Origin: an uncultured Bacteroidales bacterium
GTDB lineage: Bacteria; Bacteroidota; Bacteroidia; Bacteroidales; Paludibacteraceae
Reading direction: 5' to 3'
Length of the DNA stretch: 7,246 nucleotides
Assembly: GCA_945787425.1 (NCBI GenBank)
Contig: CALZHO010000035.1
Location: forward strand, 1-7,246
Both the position numbers and the translations under genes were made by a program. The first letter of the stretch is position 1. The number at the start of each line of letters is the position of its first letter. The notes below the pieces were generated by a model. That model saw only the letters and a list, made by a program, of their open reading frames with translations, ran no database searches and was not told where the DNA came from. Shown piece by piece: positions 6,213 to 7,246 of this stretch.

Positions 6213-7246
6213 CTGCATTTCCTAATGTTAAAATTTGATTGAATTGCGGATCTGAAAGAGGTAATATTCCCCAACGATCGTCCGAGCAGAGACCAGCATA
6301 GTCAATGATGTCTTTTCGAATTACTTTCTTTTGAAAAGCTAGGTTGTATAGCATTTTGATGACTATGAAATCAGATTTTCTATTATACCAATCTCTTAAA
6401 TCGCGTTCCGTAAATACACTATACTTATTGGCATACCGTACAAACTCATCAGCATTCTGAAAATCATCTATCGTTTTTGTCTCTACAACAGTGCATACAG
6501 AAGTTGCAACACTGCGATATGCCGCAGGACCTTGATGATCTGAGGTTCTATAGATGATAATTTTATCACCCTGTCTCAATTGGCGCGTACCTTCCATCCA
6601 ACAAATATAAATCTTATTAATGCTGTTCGTAGGACCTACATCTTCCAAACAATCATAATGCTCATTATTTAAGATTGAATCAGGAAACAACTTGGTATGA
6701 TATTCGGGTCTAATAGCCAGTAAATATTTATTTCCCTGCTTTCGATTAATAAGCGGATAGTCTTGTATGATATTATTTGTATTAGCGGTCATATCTCGCA
6801 ATAAAACAGCCTCGCTACGCCCGTTAGTATGTGATTTTCTACCCACTTCCACAAAGCCATATTGCTCAAAGAAATGACGTAAATGTAATAATTCATCCGT
6901 GTCATCAAACATGGTAACATATACTTCAGGAAAAGAATGTTGGATCGCAAAATCCAAAATCCTTTTTATAAAACGCTCTCCTCGATTTGTTCCTCTGCGT
7001 TCTATTTTGAAAGTTCCAACTTTCAAGCGTTTTCTTTTGGGCAACGATATATTATCCAATTGCAACTCTTCATTCTCATCTTTTAGGTACAGGAAATCTA
7101 ACAATGTGGACTTTTCATAATAAACAAGAGCTTTAGCTCCTGAGGTCGCTTTACTTTGAAACCAAGCATCAAATCCTTCATAATTAGCACGCAAAGAATC
7201 GAAGAAAGTGTCTGATAAGTCAATGTCTGAAAATGGTAAAAATAAA
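6190..7246 (-). CDS. GNAT acetyltransferase fused to a PUA-like (EVE/ASCH-type) domain, 5' end beyond the window
   Basis: The frame is open to the right edge; 351 codons are visible, numbered here from the edge. A TTG at 7192-7194 could be taken as a start, but conserved-looking sequence continues upstream (LPFSDIDLSDTFFDSLRA, residues 3-19), so the real start is outside. The first part is a GNAT fold: FLYLKDENEE (51-60), a motif A-like pyrophosphate loop KIERRGTNRGERFIKRIL (80-97; a variant of the R/QxxGxG/A rule), the strand VYVTMF (108-113) and HFFEQYGFVEVGR (124-136). GNATs transfer acetyl from acetyl-CoA to amines; the substrate is unknown. The second part (about 173-347) looks PUA-like: KYLLAIRPEYH, INKIYICWMEG, QGDKIIIYRTSDHQGPAAYR (225-244), and a C-terminal DDRWGILPLSDPQFNQI. 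PUA, EVE and ASCH domains bind RNA or modified bases. As I recall, relatives may carry a further N-terminal domain, possibly PIN, which cannot be checked here. It overlaps and probably couples to the ASCH gene. GNAT call is firm; the PUA-like call is moderate. Confidence 0.8.
   Translation of the reverse strand, partial: LFLPFSDIDLSDTFFDSLRANYEGFDAWFQSKATSGAKALVYYEKSTLLDFLYLKDENEELQLDNISLPKRKRLKVGTFKIERRGTNRGERFIKRILDFAIQHSFPEVYVTMFDDTDELLHLRHFFEQYGFVEVGRKSHTNGRSEAVLLRDMTANTNNIIQDYPLINRKQGNKYLLAIRPEYHTKLFPDSILNNEHYDCLEDVGPTNSINKIYICWMEGTRQLRQGDKIIIYRTSDHQGPAAYRSVATSVCTVVETKTIDDFQNADEFVRYANKYSVFTERDLRDWYNRKSDFIVIKMLYNLAFQKKVIRKDIIDYAGLCSDDRWGILPLSDPQFNQILTLGNADGRYFIN
6219..6224 (-). promoter_or_regulatory. 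Shine-Dalgarno-like site deciding the ASCH gene start
   Basis: The coding strand reads TAGGAA here, immediately before ATGCAGATG. It is six bases from the second ATG (6210-6212), a good distance, but touches the first ATG (6216-6218). It lies inside the end of the upstream gene. It is the only convincing such site in the window. Confidence 0.5.

Noticed and set aside
6068..6274. Minus-strand 68-codon frame between the ASCH and GNAT-PUA genes
   Set aside because: It overlaps both real genes in a third frame and shows no family features.
7192..7194. TTG as start of the GNAT-PUA protein
   Set aside because: The same frame continues to the window edge with sequence that resembles the rest of the family, so the start lies outside.
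1..7246. CRISPR arrays, tRNA genes, insertion sequences, attachment sites
   Set aside because: No regularly spaced repeats, cloverleaf-like patterns, transposase motifs or terminal repeats were seen by eye.

Overview
All genes in this window lie on the minus strand and form one tightly packed array. In transcription order, right to left, they are: a GNAT acetyltransferase/PUA-like fusion (its 5' end lies beyond the right edge), a small ASCH-domain protein, a type III-like restriction subunit (Res: DEAD/DEAH helicase plus C-terminal PD-(D/E)XK nuclease), a beta-class DNA adenine methyltransferase (Mod), a zinc-ribbon DUF4145 protein, and a broken RhuM-family gene (its 3' end lies beyond the left edge). 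Junctions are a 23-bp overlap (29 bp if the first ATG of the ASCH gene is used), then gaps of 27, 13, 19 and 16 bp. I see no internal terminator and no room for conventional promoters, so this is probably one operon. No gene-free stretch exceeds 30 bases.

The protein families, the lack of Shine-Dalgarno sequences in front of most genes, and moderate to low GC suggest the Bacteroidota, most likely Bacteroidales (Bacteroides/Prevotella-like). This is inferred from style and family distribution; no phylogenetic marker is present.

The core is a restriction-modification pair of type III kind. Mod has the beta-class motif order (DPPF first, DFFGGSG later). Res carries all the main SF2 helicase motifs and a PD...ETK nuclease. 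It departs from textbook type III loci in three ways: res precedes mod; Mod has a short specificity segment but about 250 unassigned residues after the catalytic domain; and two PUA-superfold proteins (families often proposed to bind modified nucleic acid) lead the operon, one fused to an acetyltransferase. A DUF4145 protein, a family I recall being grouped with HEPN-like folds, and a RhuM gene follow.

Base composition is patchy. By hand counts of individual 60-base lines, the middle of mod is about 31% GC between flanks of roughly 40-52%; sampled lines in DUF4145 and ASCH are about 22-37%; and a sampled rhuM line is near 57%. This fits a recombining defence locus whose specificity segment and accessory genes are exchanged. 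The rhuM gene is split by a small frameshifting deletion next to a hairpin-forming inverted repeat.
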